From: Branchiostoma floridae
Taxonomy: Eukaryota; Chordata; Leptocardii; Amphioxiformes; Branchiostomatidae
NCBI RefSeq assembly: GCF_000003815.2
Contig: NC_049989.1
Span: 12,226,531-12,288,997 of the forward strand
Direction of reading: 5' to 3'
DNA: 62,467 nucleotides
The notes under the pieces were generated by a model. The model was given only the letters and a program-made list of their open reading frames with translations, did no database searches and was not told where the DNA came from. Below, one piece after another: positions 34,784 through 45,300 of the stretch. Both the position numbers and the translations under genes were made by a program. Each line of letters opens with the position of its first letter. Positions within the stretch are counted from its first letter, which is position 1.

Positions 34784-35259
34784 TGTCGATAACTCTGTGT
34801 TAGAAAAAACAACCATAAACCCATACTTTAATGCGAAATGTGCCTCACAGAGACTAAGTGCATTTAAAGTTTGCGGCGATTTGATTTCGCAGTAAGAAGA
34901 AAATGGAGTGTTCGCGGTAGCGCTATAGTCACACAATGTTACGGTAATGGACACACCGGTGCCTTTGAGGACAGTCAGTCGGAAATCACCTCCGAGTGAC
35001 TCGACAAGGGTATAGAACAGTCTCTTCAAACACATCTTATTGCAGAACTATTGCAGAACTACAATGTTAAGTACGCACATGTAGCGCTTAGCCTTAGACA
35101 GTACAAGGGGGTTTAGCTGACAGAAGACAGAGCGAAAAAGTTCGTAGTGAAGAGTTCACAGCGAAACACGCGAACATGAAACGTAAAACCTAGATATATT
35201 TACAACAAACACTATACCTAATGCTGAATGATCTCTGCGTCAGAAGTTACAAAGAATCC

Positions 35260-35378
35260 ACCAGATCCAACGATACCTCTGCACGCTGTAGAAGTCTGGC
35301 CCAGTGTGCACAGGCTGTCAGTTTGACTGGTTCTTTATCCAGGTTAATAGTTCCTGTACCGAGAACTCATGAATATTC
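35260..35378 (-). promoter_or_regulatory. Core promoter and first noncoding exon of BRICHOS gene 2
   Basis: On the minus strand: GAATATTCAT from 35378, GGTACAGGAACTATT, GATAAA from 35339, CTTCTACAGCGTGCAG from 35294, then ATCTGGTGGATTCTT. Spacing and order match BRICHOS gene 1. The coding exon acceptor is CTAACACAG|AG, with the exon starting at 34794. Confidence 0.6.
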
Positions 35379-36215
35379 AAATCTATTTCTGTAACATGAC
35401 ACAAACCATAAATTACTTACGCAAGACCTAATAACAAGGAGGAGCCATTCATGGGTCATTGTCCCATCCTCTGCCGAGAAGTTTCAAGATTCCGAGAATC
35501 CGTACTCGTACGACGTACGTTACAATTGAAGTCTGGAGGGTGGGGTGGGGGTCACGAGCGCACCCCAACTACCTTCCTGTGGGCGAGAGTTGCGTCTGTC
35601 CAAAAATGTATTTAACTTAGAATCACCATATCGCCCTCCATTCTTTATATTTTTTGCTAAGATTTAAGTCTAGTTTGATATTCTGGCCATCATTTATCCC
35701 CACCGCGTTACATGTAATTGAGATTAGCTTTGCCTTCCTATTGGGCATCTCGAATGGTAAGACTTGAGGAAATACTAACTTTTCAACACCGTAGGAGGCA
35801 ATAAGGATACCTCTCATGGAGTCTGAATGTATATTGTCTAAATCTTTACAGAATGTAGATTATATGTGGGTTCCGATGTAGAAATTACACCATTACATCA
35901 CACAGTCACCCAAATGGAAATGTCAAGGGGCATCAATGCTTTATCTTTCAGAACTCATGAATATTCAAATCTATTTCTACACAAAAGAAAAATTACTTAC
36001 CCTTCTAAGAACTAATAAACGTAAGAGCCACAGGACATTCAACCCTCTGCTACAGAGAACTTTTCAGATTCGGAGAATTTACAGGCAGCAGGACTGTTGG
36101 AGTAGAGGGGGTCGTATTTGGAAGTGTGCAGCGCCGGTACCCACAAACACGCTAAAATGTATTGAACTCAGAATCAACCTAAACTTCCATTCTACATTTT
36201 TAACGACTTTGTAAC
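35365..36215 (-). repeat. Duplicated 250-bp promoter-flank segment
   Basis: 35365-35650 and 35936-36215 share AACTCATGAATATTCAAATC, TATTTCT, AATTACTTAC, CAGATTC(C/G)GAGAAT and AAAATGTATT(T/G)AACT. The sequence just before the second copy (AAATGTCAAGGGGCATCAAT) recurs at 39440. It is part of a serial duplication upstream of BRICHOS gene 2. Confidence 0.65.
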
Positions 36216-36274
36216 AACTACACTGCTAACTATCTCGGTCTTTTCGTGGATATCATCCTCACATTTCTGTGAGT

Positions 36275-36620
36275 TAGTGAGAGAGTGAGTGCGTGAGTTT
36301 GTGTGTGTGAGTGAGTGAGTGAGTGAGTGAGTGAATGTTTGAGTGTGTGAGTGAGAGTGCGTGAGTGCGTGCGTGAGTGAGTACTTGAGTGAGTGTCTGA
36401 ATGCGTGAGTGAGTGACTGATTGAGTGTGATAGTGTGTTAGTGAGTAAGTGAGTGTGAGTGAGTGGGTGAGTGAATGTGGGAGTGACTGAGTGTGTCAGT
36501 GTGTAGGTGCGTGATTGAGTGAGTGAGTGAGTGAGTGAGTGAGTGAGTGAGTGAGTGAGTGAGTGAGTGAGTGAGTGAGTGAGTGAGTGAGTGAGTGAGT
36601 GAGTGAGTGAGTGAGTGACT
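36275..36620. repeat. GTGA microsatellite
   Basis: (GTGA)n, impure at the left and pure from about 36510 to 36618. Confidence 0.95.
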
Positions 36621-36629
36621 GTAGGTAAT

Positions 36630-37679
36630 ACTACACTTAGTCTACTGAATCAGTCAAATAAGTGGCCGGTTGCCACACAAGAAACGTGTGTGCCATCCTG
36701 TTAGCTGGCACATGTTATGGCACTATGACATCATTCACAAACTAGTCCACACCCATAGTAAATGCCAAGGGGGTCAATTTTCACTGCACTGAGAGCAGCT
36801 ACTCTATACCCCCACCCCTCCACCACCCCATGATGATAAACATAGATTTGTCCTGCATATGAGGTTTGTGAACAATTTCTCTGACTCAAAAATAGAGTAG
36901 AACTCCGGATCCAGTAGACAGAGGTAACCTTGGACGTTGGTCAGTAGGGCATATTTAAAGGATACATTTTCGCTAGATAGACGTATTAAAGACATGGGAC
37001 TCTCGGTTCTATAGGGAAGATATCTTGGAGTAGTGTAGTGTTACCTGTTTTGTCTTCCCAACCATTTGTTTTGTTTTTATCGCAAATTGTGCGGTAAAGT
37101 GTAGACATCGACAAATGGATAGACACGCGCTTGTACTTGTGTTTCCGGTGTTATTCTGTTGTGACAATATTGTGCATCATTCACAAACGTGGAAGGGAAA
37201 TGAGCTGAGCTCTTGAAATCCCCCCCTTCCCCAAAACCATCTCCCCCCACCCCCCTTCCCCCAAACCACTATAACATAACAACCGGACTAGTCTTACAGG
37301 TGGTTGGTACTTTTGTTGTTTCTCCTAGTCAGAGAACGCAGCAAAACTGTATTGTTCACAAAGGAGGTGAACAAGATAGTGGCATATATGTGTTTGATTG
37401 GGGCAACTTCAAGATGGTTTTGATCTCCCTCTCCTGCCCTGACAATATAACTCCAGCGGAGTTTTAGTTGACCAACAGGTGGTTAGCACTCTTGTTGTTT
37501 CTCTCAGTCAGAAACTTTAATAGAAAAACAGAACCATTACGAAGGTAAACAAGATATTTGGCCAGTGAAATATGAAAAGGATATATGCGTTTGAGACGAT
37601 TCAAAATATTAGACAGTAAGTTTATGTAGTTCGTAGATCTAGACTTCAGCCAATCTGGCTGTAGGCCAACTCAGTCACG
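36630..37679. other. Intergenic, duplicated noncoding sequence
   Basis: The part 36770-36960 resembles 39465-39610 (TTGTC(C/T)TGCAT, CCCCACCCC runs, AGAACT). A segment at 37280-37350 (ACAGGTGGTTGGTACT ... GTTGTTTCTC) recurs at 37470-37530. No gene is recognised. Confidence 0.45.
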
Positions 37680-37870
37680 TGGGAGTCTACCGGCTAGTCA
37701 CGTCCTCTTCCAATCGTCAAAGTGAAGTCCCGCCCATCTTCAATCCAGGTGTCTGTGTCGGCATTGTTTTAGGCACCTGGTGCCACAAGGAAACGCGACA
37801 AGGAAACGATATTTGGTAAAAAAAACAACACAATTATAGGTCAACGGGGTTAAACCTTGCCATGAAAGAG
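37680..37870 (-). promoter_or_regulatory. BRICHOS-associated upstream block, copy 4
   Basis: Minus-strand reading: GAGCTCTTTCATGGCAAGG, CCTATAATTGTG, CGTTTCCTTGTGGCACCTGG, ACAATGCCGACACAGACACC, GATGGGCGGGACTTCAC. It lies about 2.3 kb upstream of the BRICHOS gene 2 promoter, in the same relative orientation as copies 1-3 to gene 1. Confidence 0.5.
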
Positions 37871-37904
37871 CTCTTTCACAGAAGACTACACAATAGATGT
37901 ATGG

Positions 37905-38045
37905 AGGTCTGCATTTAAGTTCGCGGGGATTTAATTTCAAGGTTGCGGGAAAAAGGACTTTTCGCAGTGGTTTTAAGTTCGCGGTGAAGTGGTCGCCGCG
38001 AAAACCGCGAACTTTAATCCATCGCGAACACTTCTGCATTTACAG
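37905..38045. repeat. CGCGGT-rich short repeat
   Basis: Same family as 10365-10560: GTTCGCGGTGAAG, CGCGAAAACCGCGAAC and TTCTGCATTTACAGTA. Confidence 0.6.
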
Positions 38046-38999
38046 TACTACTACGCGGTAGTACTACGTATGTAGATATGTGATACGTTTTACCGCTGAG
38101 AAAATAATCTCAGGCTGATAGATATTTGGATCATGCAAAAAGTCATCAGAGGTAGAAAATGCTACAGGATATGAAGATATGGCGTTTACTACATGCACTA
38201 TGTGATCAATCCTTACCACAGGACTAAGCACGACGTCTCACAAAGATGTTTATGTTATGCCATGTTTATTCAAGCAAAAGAATAAAGAAATCACAAAAGC
38301 AAACTTCCATTTATCAATGCTGACGCAACGTAGTTGAACCGTCATTTTGTGTTGTGATGTCTAGATTATACAACCCATTTACAGATCCGATCATGGCACT
38401 AACCAAAATATGAGAATAGTTACCTGCTTGAAAAAAGCAGGTCTTGATTCTGGTAGGGATCTTTGTGATTCCGTACCGATATCTTTCGAATCTCTGAATG
38501 GATTGCGATTTCCTTTGCTATGGGGATAGAATGTGTGAGCCATTGTGCTATAGCGCGCATTAGAAGTTTGCTGCTGTTTTGTAGTTCGTTTTTTTTTTAA
38601 ATATTTACACCACTTTTGGACCTTTAGTTAGTAGAGTGGTCCTAGTTGATAGCAAGTCAGCTGGGTGCAATTTATGAGCGGGTGTGCGGGGTGAATCACT
38701 ATATACACATAAGGGATATGTCCCAGCAGAGCATGTAAAAGGTGAAGCTGATGGCTGCAAAGATCAACAACTAGTAGAAAGAGTGCAACTGTGACCATTC
38801 CTGTCACCTCTGTATGGAATCAACCATTATACAATGTATACACATTTTGGGATATGTGCCACGTGTAGGTGTAACAATAGGAAATAAAAATGAAAGGTAT
38901 AGTTTTGGATCTCACTATTTAGCATCAAACCATATCAACCCCACAACACAGTACGCACCATCACAAAACAAAATATTTCATGCAGGTTTGAGTTTTCAG
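38046..38999. other. Intergenic, no gene recognised
   Basis: AT-rich sequence without recognisable coding or repeat structure. Confidence 0.4.
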
Positions 39000-39197
39000 A
39001 CTCTTGTTCTGTGCTGATTGCATTCCCACGTTGGTGGCATTTTCGGGAACGATGCGCAGGGCGGTGTACCTTGCACAACTGCGCGCCACCTCTGGTCCGG
39101 CCAGGGACTGCAGGCCCAGAATAGGAGGCAGCATGGCGATCTTGAAAGCTTGTTCTCGTGTTCTGAAGTTGGAAGGGGCGAAGGGGTAGGCCTCGTC
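39000..39197 (-). pseudogene. Orphan coding-like segment, unknown protein
   Basis: GC-rich island in AT-rich surroundings. The minus-strand frame from 39197 stays open for over 60 codons (DEAYPFAPSNFRTREQAFKI ... LQSLAGPEVARSCARYTALR) with coding-like codon use (many CTG, GCC, CTGG). I do not recognise the protein. It ends next to CCCTGTCTGAATAGG, an eroded piggyBac-type end, so a captured exon fragment is possible. Confidence 0.35.
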
Positions 39198-39360
39198 CCA
39201 AATTGACCATAAAAGCCCTGTCTGAATAGGATCAACATCGGCTTGTATTTTATATCTATGGTCGAAAACCTTTTTCTCTGTTTCAAAAACATAGAAGAAA
39301 TTCCTTCGTCGACAGAGGTATCAAACACGAAGTTCGTAGTAAAATCTACACGTCCATAAT

Positions 39361-39640
39361 TTCCTGTACCGAGAATTCATGAATATTCACGTCCATTTCT
39401 GTACCACCATTACGTCATCCACACACCCAAATGAAAATGTCAAGGGGCATCAATGCTTTATCTTTCAGTGAGAGCACCTGATTTGCCCCCCACCCCACCC
39501 CCTCCCCCAATGATGTAAAGATTCACATCGTTTTGTCTTGCATTTGGGACGGGAATCCTGTACTTGGTCAGAAATAAGAGCAGAACTATTCGTTCTTGAT
39601 GGAGGTAACTTGGTACATTTGCAGGATGCATATTCATGAA
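39361..39640 (-). promoter_or_regulatory. Remnant of a BRICHOS-type promoter
   Basis: The minus strand shows GAATATTCATGAATTCTCGG then TACAGGAAATTATGG, as in BRICHOS gene 2, but the TATA-like box and CTTCTACAGCGTGCAG are missing. The adjoining upstream sequence repeats 35880-36960. With block 5 further upstream, this is a second promoter-plus-block unit lacking a gene. Confidence 0.5.
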
Positions 39641-39754
39641 ACAAATTAAAAGATACCAGAAACTAAGATCATACAGTAAAGCTCAAGGAGATCATCTGGC
39701 TGCCGTCAAATTATACTTGATTTTACACTGCCAGTTCTTTCTTCTTCCAAGAAG

Positions 39755-40105
39755 CACAATGAAGACCCGCCCATCTTTAATTCAGGTGTCTGCGTTAAGG
39801 TGCGCTCCCACCGCACTTGTGTCAAGCTTGCGTCACTGCGGGGTTCGTTCACTGCGTCACTGTTTTGGTATCTTCTCCGATTTTTTTATGATTTAGATAT
39901 TGCGTAATACGTAAAAGTGTGACTTAGAAGACGACAAAATACACAAAAAGAAAGAAAATTCGTTCTTTATCTCTGAAATTCGTTGAGTATCTTTCGAACC
40001 CCGCAGTGACGCAATTGCAAGCTTGACACAAGTGCGGTGGGAGCGCCTTCCGATTGTTTTAGGCACCTGGCGTCATGAATACACACGACAAGGAAACGCG
40101 ATTCT
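39755..40105 (-). promoter_or_regulatory. BRICHOS-associated upstream block, copy 5, split by a MITE
   Basis: The two halves (about 39755-39796 and 40050-40105) together give the same landmarks: TTTCCTTGTCGTG, CACCTAAAACAATCG-type sequence read inversely, ACACCTGAATTAAAGATGGGC, GGGTCTTCATTG. They are interrupted by 39797-40049. Confidence 0.5.
39797..40049. mobile_element. MITE inserted in upstream block 5
   Basis: Inverted ends AAGGTGCGCTCCCACCGCAC and TTGTGTCAAGCTTGC pair with GCAAGCTTGACACAAGTGCG then GTGGGAGCGCCTT; inside is CACTGCGGGGTTCG with its inverse. Core words AAAAGTGTGACTTAG, GACAAAATACACAAA and AATTCGTTGAG are shared with 57752-57987. Confidence 0.75.
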
Positions 40106-40637
40106 ACCTTTAGTTATAATAACATTGCCCTTTTACAGAAGGCGTTTGTTAATCAGTATATGGATTTATTCATCGTCGCAACTATCCAGCAAGTTTCACT
40201 TCTGCAACTACAGTCAAGGCTACCTCTCACTCGTGTCAATTCTACATACAATTATGAGGTTACAACACAACCTATTTTGGTCTATCTGACCATCCCTGAA
40301 AAAAAATCTCTTTTTTTTCTGAAATCAGGCGAAAATTAATGAGCGCGTGGATTTCATCCATACAACCTACTTGCTGCGGCCTTATGGATATTTTTAATGT
40401 CGGGCATTGTAAATATCTTCAGTTTTTATCCGTATGAACTACCCTATGTTGTGGGTTTTACTTACTACTTACATGTAGGACATAAGGCTGTGTGTTTTGG
40501 ACATAATGTTGTGGGTTTTAGGGAGAGAAAAGGGAATGAATTTTACACTTTTCATAAAGGGTTTTGTATTCATTTCTCACATTAAAAGAAAGAACATTAC
40601 TCATAATAATCCAACAAAAGAAATATCTTTACACACT

Positions 40638-40643
40638 TTTATT
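40638..40643 (-). terminator. Candidate polyadenylation signal of the polyketide synthase
   Basis: TTTATT on plus is AATAAA on minus, about 1.7 kb after the stop codon. It is the candidate I favour, not proven. Confidence 0.35.
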
Positions 40644-41814
40644 CCTCACACCAAATAACACATTTGAAATCATGAATAATTTGCTTAAAACAGCATTACA
40701 TTTTGTCAGACTTTGATCATATGATCATGAAGACTGCCTTGTGAAATGGGAAACACCACCCATTTAGTTTGTGCACTCCACCAAACAACAAGATAAATAA
40801 ACACCGCCTTAAAATCCGAGTGAAATAATACATTCAAACAAATGATTGATAACCAATATCCAAGCTTACATATTATTATTAGTACGAGTAAAATAATGTA
40901 TTCAGATATAAAGTATAACACTAGATAGAAAGAATGGTCAAGATCACAAATAATTACACAAATAAGTTTTTACACTCCACCAAACAACACCGCCTTAAAA
41001 TCCGAGTGAAATAATACATTCAAGCAACTGTTTAATCGATAACCAATATCCAAGCTTATACATTAGTACGAGTGAAATAATGTATTCAGACAGATATAAT
41101 GTATAACACTGCATCGAACGAATGTTCATGATTACAAATAACTCACATCAGTCTTTATAATCTACATTATGTGACACTTTAGGCAGATTCAACTTGAGGT
41201 GTACTTATGGTTGACCTAGTATATTTCACGTGCGCAAATAAGTAAATACATTAGCGAATGTTTAGATATCAGAAACTGTTGTAAACATGGTACTGTAGTA
41301 TTTACATTGATATACTTTGATATTACGTTAAAATCATTGTATTTACTTTGGGGCATCAACAGCTGTAGAGGGCCTAACAAAGTTCGACTACTTTTGTAAT
41401 GCTAAAGTTAACAAAGTTCTTTAAATGATTATCTGAATTAAGACTCAGGTGACTGAGCTGAAAGAGTTATGTATGCAATATCACCATAAAAGTTTATGAA
41501 CATATCTGATATCGTATAAAAAACGATTAAAGGTGACATTAAAACTTGATACACAAAGTCTTGTAAAAACATGCATCCTTTAGAACTATCGAACCTGTAA
41601 CTGTGTTATACAACAAGATTCTCTACATCATTTATAAAACTGATTCATTCTTATGACAGAACATAACCCATTCACAGATACATAAGTTCGAACCACCCCT
41701 CACAAGCTAAAGCTCCTAACTGTTGTGTTGCCATTCTGTTCCTCCCTTTGTAATATAAAAATATGAAAACCACAGCCACAAATCTGCAAATATTTGTAGA
41801 ACCGATCTCCACAA

Positions 41815-42330
41815 CATATAAGTTTACTGGTAAAGTCGTCCCGTTGTTCTGTTGCCACATTATTCCTATCTTCGCCATATGAAAACCACAACCACAAAAT
41901 ATACATTCTAAAATGTGAAAACCAAAAGCTCTCTACAGCATTCAAGCATACTGATAAAAGTCATTCAAATGAATGATACTTCAAAAGAATAACAATACAA
42001 ACATTTTCTGAGTACGGTAGTCCACAATAATGCTTTCTCTTATAGTAACTTACTCACATAAAGGAAGCGCTACCTCCCCAACTACAGCTTTCCCCCAAGT
42101 CTGCAATTATTTCTAAAACCAAAAGATCTCCAAAACATTTAAGTTTACTGGAAAAGTTGTCTTGTTGTTCTGTTGCCACATTGTTCCTATCTTCGTCATA
42201 TGAAAACCACAACCACAAATATACATTTAAAAATGTGTAAACCAAAAGCTGTCCATGACATTCAAGCTTACTGATAAAAGTTATTCAAAGAATGACACTT
42301 CAAAGAAAACCAATACAAAATTTTCTTAGT
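41815..42330 (-). repeat. Duplication copying the end of the ACP exon into the 3' UTR
   Basis: About 41820-41970 and 42130-42310 are diverged copies (TGTTCTGTTGCCACATT, CATATGAAAACCACAACCAC). In addition 42054-42105 repeats the last 50 bp of the ACP exon (AAGGAAGCGCTACCTCCCCA). Confidence 0.7.
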
Positions 42331-42361
42331 ACGTCAGTCCACAGCAATACTTTCTCCTAAC

Positions 42362-45300
42362 CTACTTACACAAAGGAAGCGCTACCTCCCCAACTACAGC
42401 TTTCCCCACCATGGTGGACGTAGTCATGCCGCCCAGGATGTCCAGTTGGGACACGCTGAGGTCGAAGTTCTTGTTCATCCAGTTGACGACATCCACGGCC
42501 ATGAGGGAGTCCACGCCGTAGTTGATCATGGGCTGGTCTGGGTCTATCTGGTCCGCAGGCATGCAGAGGATTTGTCCCAGCTGCTCCAGTACTCGCTCAC
42601 GGAGGTCGTCTTCGTTCAGGTCAGTGTCAGCTGGTGGCAAAAAGGGACGAAAATCGTATTTAGAAACCTTTCCATTCTTATGAATGTGTCATCACTGCAC
42701 AAAAAGCAATATTTAAGCCTGCCGTAAAGCATGTTATTGAGCTTTATAAAAGTGGTGTTTAACGACTGGTTACGAATCCTTTACACATGTTTTTAAAGAT
42801 TAGATTTTGTGTAGTGGCTTTTTCATAAAAGTGGTGCTTAACGGTTGGTTTACGAATCCTTTACACATGTGTTTACAGATCAAATTTCGTGTAGTGCCTT
42901 TTTCATAAAAGTGGTGCTTAACGGTTGGTTAACGAATCCTTTACACATGTGTTTAAAGATCAAATTTCGTGTAGTGCCTTTTTCATAAAAGTGGTGCTTA
43001 ACGGTTGGTTTACGAATCCTTTACACATGTGTTTACAGATCAAATTTCGTGTAGTGCCTTTTTCATAAAAGTGGTGCTTAACGGTTGGTTAACGAATCCT
43101 TTACACATGTGTTTAAAGATCAAATTTAGTGTAGTGCCTTTTTCATAAAAGTAATGCTTAACGGTTGGTTTGCGAATCCTTGATGTTTACAGATCAGATT
43201 ACGTTTTGTGCATATGTTTATCAACCTGGCATGTCGTGATTGTTTAAATCAAGTAGAAGAAGTCCTACATTTTAACATGATGAAAGAGGAACCTACCAGA
43301 TTTTGTCTTGTTGTTTCCACTTGCAAGATGCCTGAACTTCATGCTGGTTGGATACGAAAACTGCAGGCACTTGTTCCAGTCCTGCACAGACAAGTGGATA
43401 CAGAAAATGACAGAAAAGTTAGCAAGGAAATATCAACAGTTTGAGGCTTGGTTCAAAATAATGACCATTTCGAAATAATGAAAATATACATCATGATGTG
43501 GAAAAGAACCTTTTTTTATGTAAAACAACTGTAACGTTATGAAAGATTTCATTGTCACCAGCACATTTCATAACACGCTATTCAGTTTAGTAACGGTAAT
43601 GATATATTTGATGTTAAACGTACCATGTTTGCGAGGGTGACCATGGGGGTGTCTCTGGCCTTCAACAGTCGCGGCAGCATCTGCAGCACCTCTTCAACGT
43701 GCAGACTCAGCAACCCCTTCCCTTTGACGATTTTGGCTGCTTTCGTGTTCCCCTCCAAGACCCCCACGCCTCTGACGGCCCCAAGTTGTACAGACAGTGC
43801 CGGGAGACCTTGCCGATGTCGGTGTTCAGCCAGGGCGTCCAGGACACTGTTGGCGGCCACGTACCCGCACTGGTCCGGGTTTCCCCACGTGGCAGCTGCG
43901 GAGGACAGCAGGAAGAAGATGTCGAGGTCATCCTCCTGTGTCAGCTCGTGCAGATGGAGGGCTCCCCACGCCTTCGCCGCCAGGGACTTTTCCAGCTGAC
44001 TGTCCGTCACGTCCAACACATTGGCGTCATCAATGACAGCGGCCAGGTGGAAGATACCATTCAGTGCAGGGACCGAGGTGTCGGCTCTGAGATGATTCAG
44101 CACATTCCTCAGTGCTGTCTTGTCTGACACGTCGACTTCATACGTGTACACCTTGGCTCCTTTGGACTCCATGTACTCGACTGTGTGGCGATTTTCTGCC
44201 GTTCTGCATCCACGTCTCGACAGGAGAGCGATGTGCTTTGCTCCCCGGTCTACCACCCAACGTGCCAAAGCCTGTCCGATTCCTCCGAACCCGCCGGTAA
44301 TGACGTAGCTACCATCTGCCTCGAGGGTGTACGGTGAAGGCACCAGGCTCTCCGGTTCAAACTTGTCGGGTACTTCAAAGACGACCTTTCCGATATGTTG
44401 ACCCTTCGACGTCCATCGGAACGTCTCCTTGTAGTCGTCGATGGTTTTCACTGTCGTCGGCACGACACCAACTCGACCCGTCTCCAGAAGAGAGACGATT
44501 GTCTCCATCATCTGTTGGACGTACTTTGGTCTTTCCTTCATCAACAGGTCTATCTGAACGGAGAAGAAAGCCTTGTTGTTCAACAGCAGGCCCATGTTCA
44601 TCCCAACGCTTTCCAGCATCGAGCGTTTCCCGATTTCACAGAAGGTGCCGCCAGGCTTGAGACACTTCATAGTCTCAGTTTGCAGATCACCGTACAGGGA
44701 GTTGAGGACTACGTCTACTCCCTGACCATCCGTCCACTCCATGACGTCACGGTAGAACTGGGTTGACCTGGAGTCGGAGACATGTATTATCCCCATCTGT
44801 CGAAGGTAGGTGCGCTTCTCGTCTGTTCCAGCGGTGCAGAACACACGGGCCCCAACCATGCCTGCCACTTGTATTGCCGCTTGTCCCACCCCACCACAGG
44901 CAGAGTGGATCAGCACCGTCTGTCCTTCCCGGAGCCGGGCTCTCTCGATCAAGGCGTAGTACGCGGTGAGATAGACCACACCAAACCCAGCTGCATCCGT
45001 CCAGCTGATGTGTGCAGGCTTGGCCATGACGAAGTGTTCCTCACAGATGACGTGCGACGCGAAGCAGTGATCGCCGAAGGCAATGACCTCATCTCCAACT
45101 TTGATATTATCCACGTCATCGCCCACCTCCACGACTGTGCCTGCACACTCCAGGCCAAACTGTGTTTGCAAGTTGAGACCTTCCAGAAGCCCGAGAGACA
45201 TCATCACATCCTTGAAGTTCAAGCCTGCCGCGTGGACTTTGATTTTGACTTGTTTGGGTGACAGTGACACGGACACTTGCTCGTAGAACGCCATGTCGTC

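Noticed and set aside
35623-35817. Minus-strand ORF near the BRICHOS 2 promoter as a possible leader peptide
   Set aside because: Upstream of the predicted transcription start and in AT-rich duplicated DNA; no homologous frame in the second copy.
42738-43196. CRISPR-like regular repeat
   Set aside because: Contiguous 80-bp tandem units with no unique spacers, in a eukaryotic intron.
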